Shown: piece after piece, positions 21,946 to 32,816 of the stretch | Numbering within the stretch: the stretch's first letter is position 1 | Layout: the number at the start of each line of letters is the position of its first letter | Source of the DNA: Pholiota molesta | Lineage: Eukaryota; Basidiomycota; Agaricomycetes; Agaricales; Strophariaceae | DNA length: 64,000 nucleotides | Reading direction: 5' to 3' | NCBI GenBank assembly: GCA_014925825.1 | Contig: JACGCK010000001.1 | Span: 682,001 to 746,000, forward strand | The notes under the pieces: generated by a model | The model's input: only the letters and a program-made list of their open reading frames with translations | The model's database searches: none | What the model was told of the DNA's origin: nothing | Translations under genes and position numbers: made by a program

Positions 21946-23434
21946 TTAACGAGTGACTTGTATTGGGGGATTATTCCATTGATCCAGTGTTGGATGACTG
22001 TTCTGCTTTGAGTGATTTTCTCGTTCCCAGTCGTTTGCGTCGTCCCAAGATTCAGTCCATTCGATAGAATCTTCCACTAAAGGGATAGTGGCGTGCTTGG
22101 GACTTGGGGTGGCGTGTACAATTCTCGGAGATGCTCGTGAATGTGGGAGGGGGGAAGATGGATCTCGACGTTTTACCTTTTTCTGTAAATTTTTGGCTTC
22201 TCTGGGCCCTTTAGAAGAATGAGACGTCGCGGCATCGGAAGAGAAGCTACTAGACAGACTAGGTGGATAGTTGTGGGCATCCGAGACCTGTCTTGAGGAA
22301 CTAGCGGATGATTTGTATTCTCCGGGAGGGGTATCTGTGGCGAACGAATGATCATCCAATTCCCTGGAATCGACTGACGAGATTGACGATCGAGCGCGTC
22401 TCGGTCCCAGATTGCGCGCAATAGCGGGGTCATTGTCATCGGCATCTTCTGAAGGTGCCCGGAATAAAGGCTCCTGATCGTGATATTCACCACGCTCTAG
22501 GTCCAAGAAGGGTGCTCCACCAGAGGCTTTGACGATCGAATCAATGATCCAGAATTGAAGGACGTTCATTAAGATAGGAAACATCCCCATGACACTGATT
22601 TAAATGTTGAGTTACAAAGAGTCCAAAAAAAGGAGCAAGTCGACTTACAAAATGACTTGAACAGCATCACCTTCCTCGGTCCATGTCCAACTGAGAAGCC
22701 ATTCACCTACCGCGTATATGGCAGGTATAAAAGTGAGGATTGCAATAACGACAGCCTTCATGGTCGTAAGCGAGAGTATGTACAAAGCAGCCTGTCGAGC
22801 CCAATGGTTTATCGAGGGGGGATCGCCATAGACTCCGGATTCGAAGCCCTTCATTTGAAGCTTTTCCGTGAAAAGGTAGGTAAGGGAGGAGAGGGTAACA
22901 TATATCAAGAGAATGCCTAGATTTATCTTTGTTATCGAATAATATGGCAGCAATCAATAGAGAACCCACCAAATGTAGTATCAATCAGGATATTGAGAAA
23001 ATAAGATACGCATGCGTTTCCATCCGTATGAAGGGAGAATAGTCCAGAAGCGAGGAGGTTTATTCCATGCACAAACGACTGTCCCGCCACCTGCTTTGAC
23101 ACGTCGAAAATCCTGAAGGATCAAAGCAAGTTCAGACAGTGGCAACTCTTCCGACGACGGTACGAACCAAATTCTCCATGGGCGCTTAGGCGTCTCTCGG
23201 TGCCTCTTATATACCAAAGACAATATCACAAGAATACCCATCAGTCCTTGGACAATCTGAAATACTATCTATGAGCTGGAAATTCTGGTGCGCGCAGCAG
23301 GCCGACGGAGCTGAGGCGACATTGAAGGACGTACGAGTGCAGTAGGGCCCAAAAGCTGACATGAAGGTGGGTCGACATCTGGATAAGCAGGTGGTGGCGG
23401 ATCTGCTCTGGTGAGCATGGATAGAAAGGTCATT
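21946..23434 (-). CDS. STIMATE-family (vacuolar/ER multi-pass membrane) protein
   Basis: Five exons, no frame break. From the ATG at 23434 the protein reads through CQLLGPTALIVQGLMGILVI, VYKRHRETPKRPWRIW, FDVSKQVAGQSFVHGINLLA, ACVSYFLNILIDTTFGILLI, YLFTEKLQMKGFESGVYGDP, WARQAALYILSLTTMKAVVI, VGEWLLSWTW and VIFVMGMFPILMNVLQFWII. These are the conserved segments of the STIMATE/TMEM110 family (Pfam PF12400), with four to five membrane spans. Animal STIMATE regulates STIM at ER-plasma membrane junctions. Fungal members are annotated as vacuolar membrane proteins of unknown role. The C-terminal 150 residues are a Ser-rich, hydrophilic cytosolic tail. It is divergently paired with SEC18. Confidence 0.88.
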
Positions 23435-23648
23435 AATGGGATGGCAATTAGTGTCAGCAGAAGAGGAGAACGGGGAGTACCCAAGGTGATTATGTCATTC
23501 CATTAAGTCTGTGTCACGGACTTGTCACCCAGGCTGCGGAGGCCGCGCGCTGCTAATGACTCTTGCACCGACACGACACCGACACGACCACATACCGCGT
23601 CTCCTATAAATATCTCGCTCGCATCCTTCTTGGCTTCTCCCAGCATCC
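23435..23648. promoter_or_regulatory. Shared divergent promoter (STIMATE / SEC18)
   Basis: 214 bases between opposite start codons. It includes a direct repeat of ACCGACACGAC (near 23567-23589) and a TATAAATA element at 23605-23612 on the plus strand, about 40 bases upstream of the SEC18 ATG. Confidence 0.45.
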
Positions 23649-26527
23649 ATGAGTTTCTTCAGATCATCAGGCAACAACAATACGCCCCCACCTAATCCTA
23701 ATGCTGCCTATAATCGACTCCCCAAGATGGTTCCGATTACAATGCGTCTCCAGGGATGAGATCAGCACGAGGCCTCCTCCTCCATCGTCCCAATACGCAC
23801 CCCTCCTAATGGCTATAACGATCCGTCGAACAGTCTGTTTGAAAAGTCTGCCAGGAAACCACCGCCAGCTCGGTCAGGGGGAAGGTTTGTCGCAATCCAA
23901 AATCCTACTTTACTTAGTCGCTCACAAAATTTGTTAGCTATGGTGTCGTGAGCTCTCCCAGTGACGCTCTGGCTTTGACCAATTGCCTCATTGTCCACCC
24001 GTCCGACTTCAATCAAGGGACCCATGTCCTAGTCAACTCGTCTTACGGTTTAACCGTTCGGTGCGTCTAGTGGTTCTTGTTTATTACGATCCGACTTATG
24101 CTATGATAGACATGACAATACCGGAAAGCTTCAACCAGGAACCATTGGCGCATCAGCGATGCAACGACAGTGGATTGGATTATCTCTTACGGGCGATCAG
24201 GCAATTGTAGAGCCTTTACCACCCCCACCGCATCCTTTGGCGCCCTCATATCTTCAAGCCATCGACCTTGAAGTTGGTTTCATACGTCGAGGTCACGAAG
24301 TCGCCGAAGTCTTCTCTGCGGATGAAATGGCAAAGAATTTCTTGAAGGCTTTCGGGGGAATCCTTATGTCTACCGACGAGGTCATTGTCTTCGAATTTCA
24401 TGGACACAATGTGAAGGGAACCATCAAGTCTGTATCTGGTCTGGACCTTGCAGATGAACAGCAGAGGGGCGTCACCGCGCAAAGGAACTCCCATCATGCA
24501 ACATGGGTATCTTATTCGAAAAGACGGATGTTACCTTCTTGAAGGCTCCAGATAGCCACATCAAGATCAAGTCCAGTGCCAAAAAGTGAGTAACGTCGTT
24601 TTATGGAATCGTTCTTTATTGAAGAAATTTAGGGCTCCGCCTAACGCAATTCTTGCACCCAATTTCAAATTTGAGGATATGGGAATCGGTGGGTTAGACA
24701 CCGAATTCAGCGAAATTTTCCGACGTGCTTTCGCATCTCGCGTTTTCCCTCCTGGCCTTGTCGAGAAGCTTGGAATTCAGCATGTGAAAGGTATGCCTAA
24801 ACTACATTCACCTTGATCTCGTCTTATAGTTATGTCTTTCTAGGTATCATCCTCCACGGTCCTCCAGGGACTGGAAAGACCCTGATTGCGAGACAAATTG
24901 GAAAAATGCTGAATGCTCGGGAACCAAAAATTGTGAACGGACCGGAAATTCTCAGCAAGTACGTAGGCGCTTCTGAAGAAAACATTCGAAAGCTGTTCGC
25001 GGAAGCCGAAAAGGAATACAAGGAAAAGGGTGACGAGAGCGGCCTACACATCATCATCTTTGATGAATTGGATGCCATTTTCAAGCAGCGTGGTTCGACG
25101 AACAACGGCACAGGTGTTGGGGACACCGTGGTCAACCAGCTTTTGTCGAAGGTAACTTGTCCTCCTTTTCCATGTGAAAATATGGCTCACTCTCCATAGA
25201 TGGATGGTGTTGATCAACTCAACAATATCCTCATCATCGGCATGACAAACAGGTTGGACATGATCGACGAAGCACTCCTGCGTCCCGGTCGTCTGGAAGT
25301 TCATATGGAAATCTCGCTTCCTGACGAACATGGTCGTCATCAAATCCTCAATATCCATACCGCCAAAATGCGAACAAATGGTGTCATGGATGACGACGTT
25401 GACCTAACGGAACTCGCTGCGCTCACGAAGAACTTTTCTGGAGCAGAGATTGGTGGCCTAATCAAAAGTGCTACGAGTTTCGCGTTTAATCGACACGTGA
25501 AGGTCGGAACGATGGCAGGCATCTCGGACGACGTGGAAAATTTGAGAGTCAACAGAGATGACTTTATGAGGGCCCTGGACGAGATCCATCCTGCCTTCGG
25601 TGTTTCAGAAGAAGAACTACAACAAGTCATTCAAAACGGAATTATTCACTATGATGTTGTTGTGGATGTGAGTGTCTCTTCTTGATTTCGTCTCTCTTAT
25701 CATTAATAGGGTTACAGGAACTTCTGGGCAAAGGTCAATTGTTCGTAGAGCAAGTACGGACTTCCACCCGGACACCTCTGGTCAGCATTCTACTACATGG
25801 ACCACCTGGATCAGGAAAAACGGCACTGGGTGCCTCGATAGCGCAAGCATCAGAATACCCTTTTATCAAACTCATTTCCCCCGACAATATGGTTGGATAT
25901 TCAGAAAGTCAAAAAGTGACTGCCATCACCAAGGTGTTTTCTGACAGTTACAAGAGTCCTTTGAGTGTGATTGTGGTCGATAATATTGAGCGTTTGATCG
26001 GTGCGTTCTTATTTCTTGTTACTTGCAGATAACTAAGCAACGAACGATAAAATTAGATTGGACACCCATGGGTGCAGATTTTCGAATGCTATTCTGCAGG
26101 CATTACTAGTCTTGTTTGGCCGCCGACCACCAAAGGTATGTTGTGTTCTATTGGCTTCTGTTGTATCTAGCTAACGCAGAAACCAGGGCCGGCGCCTCCT
26201 CATCATTGCAACTTCATCCTTGCGCCAATCCTTACAGATTTGGGGCTCTCAGAAACATTTGATTCTGAGCTTCGCGTTCCGCCCATCTCATCGCTGCGTG
26301 CCATGGAACACGTTCTGCGAGAGCTAGAACTGTTCCCCAGCGATCAACATCGCAAGCAAGCTATCAGGATGCTGGAAGACGCTGGCTTTGGTGGCAGGGA
26401 TGACCTGAGTCCCAAGCTTCAGATTGGCATCAAGAAACTGTTGAGCATTGTCGAGATGGCCCGACAAGATCCGGATACTGTCGCTGAACGCCTGACTGGG
26501 GCTCTCATGGATTTGAGAGGACTTTAA
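23649..26527 (+). CDS. SEC18: NSF/Sec18 vesicle-fusion AAA ATPase
   Basis: Hexameric AAA+ ATPase that disassembles SNARE complexes. The ATG at 23649 starts a Pro/Asn-rich leader, then the N domain ([35 protein letters not shown]). D1 has the Walker [11 protein letters not shown], Walker [12 protein letters not shown], and [21 protein letters not shown]2 has [12 protein letters not shown] and [11 protein letters not shown]. The C-terminus is [16 protein letters not shown]. About nine exons. One-base slips are needed several times in exon 1 (23720-23815), near 24465 (GGGG), near 26075 and near 26236 (TTT where the frame wants TTTT). Both ATPase cores are intact, and the gene is essential in fungi, so these are probably sequencing errors. 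Confidence 0.93.
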
Positions 26528-27340
26528 TGTGTATTGTTGATTTGCATTGGATGTAAATAGATTTCCCTGTACTTTTAGCATTACTTATGTAGGGGTGGAA
26601 CATCATACTCTGATCGTACTTATAAAGATTAGCGATCATACCCTTGTCTGGCACCCACCATATTTAATGATTACGCCGTGTCTCCACGTTTGATTTTGAT
26701 TGATGTGATGTCGATACAGTTCTGAGTCTTATGCTATGAACAAATTATGTGATTAGACCAAAGAGACATAGAGGAGCATAGGCGTACTTGACTAGTACCG
26801 GAGCATATATAAGAGTCCGCTTTTGGCACAATATCCAAATCAAGTAAGAATAAAAATAGAAACATTCTTAAAAATAGTACACCCAAAATGGCGCTATGGT
26901 TTGTTTCTATACTTTATGAGCTAGAAGAATTTAAAGTGGGGCTGAAGGATGACACCAAAGCATGAGCTATCTTATATATCGTATAAGAAGGACGCACCAA
27001 CAAATTGTCCCAACTTATCAACAGCACATATATGTCCACGTTTGTCGGGCGCTTATTTTCAATGCGACAAGCGGGGATTGAGTGTGATTACAAAAGAGTA
27101 TCAACCCTTAAATGAAGCATCAAATAAGAGTAGAGGAGAAACTTCAGAACGAACAAGCAATGAGTTATTTACTATCCTATGTCATGATCAATCAGAGAGT
27201 GAATTTCGAGAATATATAGAGGTCAAGCGGTACGAGTGAGATCTCCAAAACTCATCTGCACTTACATACACCATTCGCTTTAGCGTTCAACCACATTATT
27301 GATATGTTCTTTGCTACTCCATATTCACATCAAAAAGGAC
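26528..27340. other. Intergenic, SEC18 3' flank
   Basis: About 810 AT-rich bases. An open frame at 26949-27239 has a true ATG and could encode 96 residues, but it resembles nothing I know. No repeat is evident. Confidence 0.45.
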
Positions 27341-28024
27341 ATGAAATATATCATTTTCTTTGAGCCGCCCTCTGTATGTTACTAGTCGCTGTTAGCCTCC
27401 CGCCAATTAGATTAGAACTGTGCTATCTAATTAGGCGCACAATGAGACACATAATGCAACTGTAACCTCGGCATTTACTATAAGCCGTCGACAGGTATAT
27501 GTACGTTTCTCTGTTGCTGGAATAAATTGAATCCCTAAGCCCACTGTCGACTCAATTATTCCACTATTACCGACTTTATACACCCATTCTCAGCTGCGCT
27601 AATGAGTGGAAAGAGCATGTATATCTCGGGAACTTTGAATGCAGCGACACCAAAAGTTTTATCACCAAACCGGCCACAATATCTTTTCAGGATCTGGCGA
27701 ATGCGACTATTACTTATTGGGGGGGGACGGAGACACAATCTTCACGAGCTGTTCTGAGCTGTTTTAGTCTCGCAGAACAAGGCGCTGGTCAAAATATCAT
27801 CCTCACTTTCTTATTCTTCACAGCTGGACCATATGGGACGTTCTATATCGCCGCATGGAGAAAACGCCATGATGCTCGAATCGGGGATGCTACAAACAAT
27901 GACAACAACGACACAGAATTTGAGGTTGAGTCCCAGACGGGGAATACGTCCGGATGTTGGAAGCGAGCCAATATCATCGCCAGTTCGGGTCAAGCGTTGT
28001 TCAAATGACCGAAATGATTACTAG
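27341..28024 (+). pseudogene. Decayed, inverted third copy of the small secreted protein gene
   Basis: On the plus strand, opposite to copies A and B. The ATG at 27341 gives MKYIIFF and, after a one-base slip, AALCMLLVAVSLP, a signal peptide like copy A. In a further frame, NETHNATVTSAFTISRRQ ends at a GT donor near 27493, matching NSTHNATATSTFALKRRQ of copy A at the same intron position. Downstream blocks match exon 2: SGKSMYISGTLNAA, CFSLAEQGAGQNIILTFLFF, NDNNDTEFEVESQTG and SSPVRVKRCS. They lie in several frames, with sequence between 27500 and 27600 that does not align. This is probably a pseudogene; since indel errors abound in this window, a divergent live gene is not excluded. Confidence 0.65.
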
Positions 28025-28303
28025 TTCTTTGTGTCGCCGATGCAATTCGCTCCATTGCCCATTTTTTAAACCCGCCTGCTTTAAATGGCAACAGATCGAT
28101 AATCTTCACAAAGCTCGAGCGCGCGATGGTGAATGCATCCAAACGAGAGAATGTAACGGCCATTGCCGTATCGGGTCTGGATGATGTAATTTCCTAAATT
28201 GGAAGCAGTGTGAGCACCGCTTGCTGCTTGCATCTGCACACTGTAATTGAAACTCCAACTCGAACCCTTACACCTGCCCCTTTTCTCCAAACTCTCTGTC
28301 AAC

Positions 28304-29297
28304 ATGTCTGTGGTACAGGATCACCCCAACATCCCCCCTCTTCCTCGTTCTGGATCCCTCCCCAAACCCAAAGGGATCCTCAAGAACGCTCCACAAGGTC
28401 CAAATGCGAACGCTCAGTGAGTTCTCTTGCATTCAATTTGATTGCAATTGTTCTCATACCACCCTTTTCTGTTCCTCAAGTAGTTTGCAATGGGATGAAG
28501 AAAATCTCGCCTTGACAGAGATCGGCAAAGATAGTTTGATGAAGATCACGGAGCCCAAAACGCCATATGTTCGCTATAACGCGGAGACGGATACAGTCGA
28601 AGGAGGTCTGTATACCATCAACCTTTTCTCTTCATATATTCTGAATAATTGGAATACTAGATATCCCCAATCTTGATCTTGGCTTTCCTAGGTCTCCTGA
28701 AGAAGAGCTCCGTCCTTTGTCTCCTGCGATCTCTGCTTCATCGACAGGCGCAAACACGTCCGGACCTTCATCGCGTCGAACATCTATTTCAAGCATTGGC
28801 GGACGACCAGGAACGTCAATGTCTGTCCGCTCTGGAACTTCTAGCAGAAGTACCAGCTTTAATCTCCCTGGTGATGCCCGCAATGCCATCAGGGCTGAAT
28901 CGCGATCGCCAGGCGAAGAAGTAGAATTCGAGGAAGAAATGGATGAAGAAAGTGAGTGCTAGCTGCCTATTATTCCAAGATTAAGCTTAACTAGATCAAA
29001 ATTTAGCTGCTGCTAAACACGCGGCTTTCGTGCGTGCTCGTGGCAGGCACTACTCAAACGAGGCGGAAGCCATGAAGGTATTGCTTCTGTATATCGATGC
29101 CGCATTTCCTAGCTAACCGATCACTATCAGCGCGCAGCACAGATGATGGACGACGAAGAGACGACACTGTCCCTCCAGTACCTCATCACACGGATAGCGC
29201 TGACGAGGAGTCTATAAACGAGAGCGGGACCGAAGCAAGTGATTCCGTTGATGACTCTGTAAAGATCAATGGTACTGGTCATCATCCGCTAGCATGA
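28304..29297 (+). CDS. Protein phosphatase 1 inhibitor-2 family (IPP-2 / Glc8-like)
   Basis: A regulator of type 1 protein phosphatase. Five exons from the ATG at 28304. It shows the family signatures [10 protein letters not shown] (PP1-docking region), [30 protein letters not shown] and the [10 protein letters not shown] box with surrounding helix. The latter corresponds to the inhibitor-2 motif that occupies the PP1 active site in animals. A Ser-rich linker and an acidic stretch ([12 protein letters not shown]) precede the last box. The C-terminal acidic Ser-rich tail, reading [17 protein letters not shown] to the stop at 29297, needs one base shift near 29160. Intrinsic disorder and length (about 220 residues) fit the family. 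Confidence 0.88.
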
Positions 29298-29915
29298 TCG
29301 CAATTGACTGCATTCCTCTCTTCTACATTCAACGTCTTCCGCATTTCAACTTTCTTTCTTTCTCCTTTGCTTAACGCCACCTATCCCACAGGCAGTGTTG
29401 TACACTATTGATCGGCATCTTCATACCGTATTTAGTCTGCACTTTCTGCCTTGGTTTTGGATCTTGGACATTCTTTTCTTTTTCTTTTTTGTAGATTTAG
29501 TACTATCCATTGATTTGAAAGCCAAAGATGTTCCCGCTTGAAAGATCCAAAGACATACACTCATTCTTGCAAAATATGAAGGCGCTCAAATACTACACTA
29601 CATGATAGGTACTAGCCGCGATCAAGGTTTTGTCTCCTGGGTGCGTATAATACTCCGAAGCGTCCATTTGACCATCTGAAGCAGCAGAGGCCCGGGATTG
29701 ACTAACTTATACTATGTATAATGTCTCCGGGCCTGTCGAATCTCGTTCTCATCGCGTGCCTTGGTATAGTCATATAGATAAGATAAGATGTTTGTAACTT
29801 GAGGATAAGATTAGATTGCCGAAAATGAAGAACGGAAGAAATTTTTGGACACATCTGTGCTCTGTAGCTCGTTCTGTATACCAATCATCTCTCTACGTCC
29901 GAGGGCTCTCGAGAT
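29298..29915. other. Intergenic, IPP-2 3' flank and MTD1 promoter
   Basis: About 620 bases between two plus-strand genes, with pyrimidine-rich runs near 29347-29495 and no gene, repeat or clear TATA box that I can support. Confidence 0.5.
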
Positions 29916-31456
29916 ATGGATAGCCCAACTGCCAGAAAAGGGCTTCTCTTGAAGGCCGACCCGATCGCAGCACCTTCAAGGATGAAGTGAAGGCTTCTTT
30001 GGCACAATGCACAACTCGTCCGAGGCTCGTTGGAATCCTGGCGACGACATCTGCTCCTAGCAAGAATTATGCCGAGTTTACGAAAAACATGCGAAGAGCT
30101 TGGTGTGGATATGTCTTGAAGCTCACTGGGGCGGCGGCATCTCCAGATCTTGGTGAGGGCGAGGGTGTGGAGGAAGCTATCATCGAGGCTAATGAGGACG
30201 AATCTATCCATGGAATCATGGTACGCGATATGATTTCTCATGTCGACAACGTTTCCCAATGCTATTGTTGATATCGAATCAAGGTCTATTTCCCTATTTT
30301 CGGAGTGCAACAGGTTTGTTCGAGGCAACTTATTTGAGTTTGATACGGGCACGGTCGTCTGACTCGAAGACCATAGGATCATTATTTGCAACAGGTGCCC
30401 TATTATTTCATTAGATCTGAGGACAGTTTGCTTATATACCTTTTGCTTAGGTCGTCTCTCCGCTTAAGGATGTCGAAGGATTACATTTCAAATTCCACTA
30501 CAATCTATACCATAAGTCAGTTCAAGTAGCTTTGAAACTTCATCATTGCTAAACTTCAGTCTAATTTAGTATCCGCTTCATCGAGCCAAAGTCCTTCTTG
30601 CTCGGCAAATACTCCATCGGCTCTAGCTGCAACAGACGTGAACGGCGACGAACCACCGGCTGGTACTGTCAAATCCATCATTCCTTGCACGCCGCTCGCC
30701 ATCGTGAAGTGCCTGGAATTCACGGGAGTATACAACAAAATTCTTCCTTACGGCGACAAAGCTTATGGAAAGACCATCACTATAATCAATCGGTAAGATT
30801 TGACATTTACAAGCTAACATATATTTAATCATGTTTCTCGGTTTTCTATTAGTTCGGAAGTCGTTGGAAGGCCGCTGGCGGCCCTTCTCTCGAATGATGG
30901 TGCGCGAGTCATTTCCGTTGACATTGATTCAATTCAGGTGTGTAATATATGGATAAACCATCTGCTATAATTTTTAATTCTTTTTTTCTTCTTTATCACG
31001 TAGGAATATACCAAACGCCCCAAGGTTCCCATTGACACTTCATTGGTGTCTAGTTTTGCACAAAGATATCACCCGCGACATGTTGTTCATCCTAGCAACC
31101 TCACTCTGCAAGAAGCTTTGGCCATCTCAGATGTTGTTATATCTGCAGTGCCATCTCCGACCTATAAATAAAGACAGAGTGGCTAAAGGATGGCTGTGTC
31201 TGTGTGAATGTCGCCGCGGACAAGAACTTCGAAAAGGATGTTCGAGACAAGGTAACAATTGACTGACTGAAGGTGTTTGTGGAGGGAAATATTGGCTTAC
31301 CTGCTTTCCAGGCTTCGATTATATCCGGCTGTCGGAAAAGTTACAATCTTCATGCTGATACGAAATCTGTGAGCCTGGTGCATGCCTGTTCATGACAGAA
31401 CTTTCTGATTTAACCCCATTAACAGGCTGCGACTGCAACAATATCAGAATGTTTAA
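29916..31456 (+). CDS. MTD1: NAD-dependent 5,10-methylenetetrahydrofolate dehydrogenase
   Basis: Cytosolic enzyme oxidising methylene-THF to methenyl-THF with NAD, feeding one-carbon units to purine synthesis. The ATG at 29916 begins MDSPTARKGLLLKADPI. Then TTRPRLVGILA, AIIEANEDESIHGIM, VYFPIFG, QQVVSPLKDVEGLHF, YNLYHNIRF, IIPCTPLAIVKCLEFTGVYN, INRSEVVGRPLAALLSNDGA and VISVDIDSIQ are visible, in the order of yeast Mtd1. The last exons give VGKVTIFMLIRNL plus LRLQQYQNV and the stop at 31454. The VINRSxxVGRPLAALL block is the nucleotide-binding part. One-base slips near 29965, 30087 (AAAAA) and 30106 break the first large exon. A single-copy metabolic gene; errors are likely. Confidence 0.9.
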
Positions 31457-31691
31457 TGATCCATTGTATAATTAATATAAGTGTAATGTGTATATGCCGG
31501 TCTAGAGGTCCAGCGCAAATAGATATGGCGTTGAAAGGACTGAGATTGTGCTCCCAATATTCTGCAATATTTACAGGTCACCACATTTGGTGGGGAAGAT
31601 ACATAAAGCAGGCACCTCCAAGTTACCTCGTGTGATGCTCCTTTGAGGGTATCCTTTGGCCTTTAGTGGGTGAATCGCAATGTGCGTAGGG

Positions 31692-32641
31692 CTATCGGAA
31701 GTGTGCTTCGTTGAGGTCAACCGGGTTGAGATTTTCCGATGATGGCGTAGAAGCACCAGAGCTAGGGAAACTTGGAGTAAGGGGTGTGGCCATTCCCGAT
31801 GCAGAATCGGCCATAAACCTAACTCGTTGACGATGCAGCTGCGGAATTCATTTTAGTCAAATCCGGTTACAGTCAATTACGACCCACTGCCGATGCCGGG
31901 GGTAGGACGTACTTGGGGAAGTTTTGGTATCAGTACGAAGATGAGCGCTGATATGTTGATTGCGAACAGCCAAGGGTTATAATTCGTGTAATGCGTGGAT
32001 GCAAGAAAGCTGACATACAATGAACGTAAGCGCTCAAGAACACGTAGGCAGAAAAAAGAAGATTTCCTACAGTCCTATAGGCACACTGAACAGCCACTTT
32101 TTGGCGGGTGTATACTGTGCTCCATCGTCGATTTGCTCCCATAGTGTAAGATCGTCGTAGCCGCCCCCGTGCAGGTCGTTTTCGAATGGGATGCCGGTCA
32201 CCCAATGGAACATGAGGTATGAGAGCTATTAAAGTGTCAGTAAGGAGGAATGTATGCCAAAGATATGGGTTCCGAACTCACTGCTTGGTATAATAAATTC
32301 ACCAACGTCCAACTGATTTGTTGCGTCATTCCTGGCAACGTGTCCACGATTATTTTGCCCAGGATGATGAGAACGATATGTATGAGCCATGCGCCTTCAC
32401 ATACTTGATCAGATGTTTAGCTAGGGGAGTAGTAGTATAAAGACACACCTTTGGCATTGACCCAGTCTGCATTGATGTTCGCATACGCACTTCGGTCCAG
32501 AACTTCGTCGACCGAGCGATCACCAACCTCCTCGACCTTCACGATACTAGCGCTACGAGGACGAGATCTCAAGGGAGACGGCACAGAGGCAGTCTTGGTC
32601 AAGTCCAACGCTGGTAGCTTGATTGTCTTTTGGCGACTCAT
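31692..32641 (-). CDS. ORM1: ORMDL-family sphingolipid regulator Orm1
   Basis: ER membrane protein that restrains serine palmitoyltransferase. Intact across five exons from the ATG at 32641. The N-terminal 60 residues are Ser/Arg-rich (LRSRPRSASIVKVEE), matching the phosphoregulated head of yeast Orm proteins. The conserved core follows: NINADWVNAKGAWLIHIVLI, LPGMTQQISWTLVNLLYQAL, YLMFHWVTGIPFENDLHGG, YDDLTLWEQIDDGAQYTP, KKWLFSVPIGLFLASTHYTN and LIFVLIPKLPQLHRQRVRFM. Several hydrophobic segments span the membrane. The tail is Ser/Pro-rich, ending VDLNEAHFR. It is divergent with the virilizer-like gene. Confidence 0.94.
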
Positions 32642-32816
32642 GCGGTGGCGTAGCAGTAGGTGTAACGGAGGCCAGGTTGGAGAAGAGTCAAGAGAGTTGG
32701 CTTGACTGCATTCTGATGTGGGCGTGACCGGACATTGCCGAAGGCCCGCAATGGCCGCCAAGTCAAGTTCCCCAGCTTGCGCTGCTCCTTCGCTTCTTCC
32801 AGCGAGATCGGCTACC
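32642..32816. promoter_or_regulatory. Shared divergent promoter (ORM1 / virilizer-like)
   Basis: 175 bases separate the two opposite start codons. No TATA box is obvious, so this is a compact bidirectional promoter. Confidence 0.45.

Noticed and set aside
26949..27239. A 96-residue frame with a true ATG
   Set aside because: No similarity, no intron or promoter cues, and composition like the surrounding AT-rich DNA.
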